From JBFFSQ01 sp041572275 (GTDB taxonomy: Bacteria > Pseudomonadota > Gammaproteobacteria > SZUA-229): a DNA stretch of 14,719 bases. The notes beneath the pieces are model-generated. The model saw only the letters and a program-made list of their open reading frames with translations. It was not told where the DNA came from and made no database searches. A program made the translations under genes and the position numbers. The stretch lies in contig JBFFSQ010000059.1 in NCBI GenBank assembly GCA_041572275.1, positions 1 to 14,719 on the forward strand. The letters run 5' to 3'. Positions 14,367-14,719 of the stretch are shown here, piece by piece. The stretch's first letter is position 1. Each line of letters opens with the position of its first letter.

Positions 14367-14719
14367 ATGAAATCAACGAAAATAGCTTTAATTCTGGTGG
14401 TGGGTTTACTGGGTTCCTGTGCAGGTAATCCTCACTATGATTCGGCCAGGGCCCACCATACAGAATCAGGTTTCAAAAATATATACTACCAGGATAACAA
14501 AGGCCTTTGGGCATTTTTGAAATGGCGGTGGCAGAAATTATTTAAAGATATACCCGAAGCCGGTGATTATAATTTTCAGCTGGATACCAGTCAGCATCAT
14601 TTATTGAAAAACAATGTAGATAAAACTAGCCTGACCTGGATAGGTCATGCCACCTTTTGGATTCAGTTGAATGGGCTGAATATTCTGACTGATCCACAGT
14701 TTTCCAATCGGGCCTCACC
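14367..14719 (+). CDS. NAPE-PLD/UlaG-like metallo-beta-lactamase-fold lipoprotein (3' end outside window)
   Basis: The first 117 residues of a gene cut by the window end. The N-terminus is a lipoprotein signal peptide: KSTK, a hydrophobic core (IALILVVGLL), then the lipobox LGSC with Cys18. The mature part has LWAFLKWRW around residues 47-55, and then LTWIGHATFWIQLNGLNILTDPQFSNRAS in two runs (88-116). This is the opening of a Lactamase_B_2 domain of the NAPE-PLD-like type (GHAT, TDP-FS-RAS). The HxHxDH metal site must lie beyond the window. The expected role is a metal-dependent hydrolase, perhaps acting on phospholipid or a related phosphodiester, tethered to a membrane from the periplasmic side. 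It follows the 78-aa gene by 44 bp in the same direction; its ribosome site is weak (GAAG). Confidence 0.83.
   Translation, partial: MKSTKIALILVVGLLGSCAGNPHYDSARAHHTESGFKNIYYQDNKGLWAFLKWRWQKLFKDIPEAGDYNFQLDTSQHHLLKNNVDKTSLTWIGHATFWIQLNGLNILTDPQFSNRAS

Overview
The window looks like a chromosomal segment of a free-living gammaproteobacterium with fairly AT-rich DNA. The evidence is protein-level: an E. coli-like ATP synthase epsilon subunit, DUF4197, a RimB-RimK fusion, class I photolyase, a DUF523/DUF1722 protein, and abundant PAS-GGDEF/EAL signalling. I see no phage, IS, CRISPR, tRNA or rRNA. Genus cannot be fixed from the sequence alone.

Layout. (1) 1-4386: the 3' part of a PAS-PAS-GGDEF-EAL c-di-GMP enzyme gene, then an isolated atpC with no other ATP synthase genes beside it. 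Convergent to these are a DUF4197 secreted protein and a cysteine-rich PAS-GGDEF diguanylate cyclase. (2) 4387-4906: about 520 bp without a convincing gene. (3) 4907-7398: a RimB-like protease/RimK ligase fusion, convergent with a METTL21-like methyltransferase, then a small conserved-looking protein of unknown function. (4) 7399-8269: a cold-shock protein gene with a strong intrinsic terminator, a good sigma70 promoter and a predicted leader of about 155 nt.

(5) 8270-14719: a probable light/UV-stress locus organised around one divergent promoter region (11753-11864). Leftward runs a MerR/B12-binding photoreceptor-type regulator (LitR/CarH class), photolyase, a small CbiX/SirB chelatase, a DCC-family thiol protein and an overlapping HNH nuclease gene. 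Rightward runs a DUF523-DUF1722 protein (the DUF523 family includes the Fe-S thiouracil desulfidase TudS), an FKBP-like/SAM methyltransferase fusion, a 78-residue unknown, and the start of a NAPE-PLD-like metallo-beta-lactamase-fold lipoprotein. The shared promoter region carries two TGTACA half-sites placed over both predicted promoters. This suggests that one cobalamin-dependent repressor controls both arms and is lifted by light.

The best candidates for something under-described are the rightward arm of this locus (a probable desulfidase, an FKBP-methyltransferase fusion, a small acidic protein and a lipoprotein), the chelatase inside a B12-photoreceptor operon, and the orphan atpC next to a c-di-GMP enzyme.
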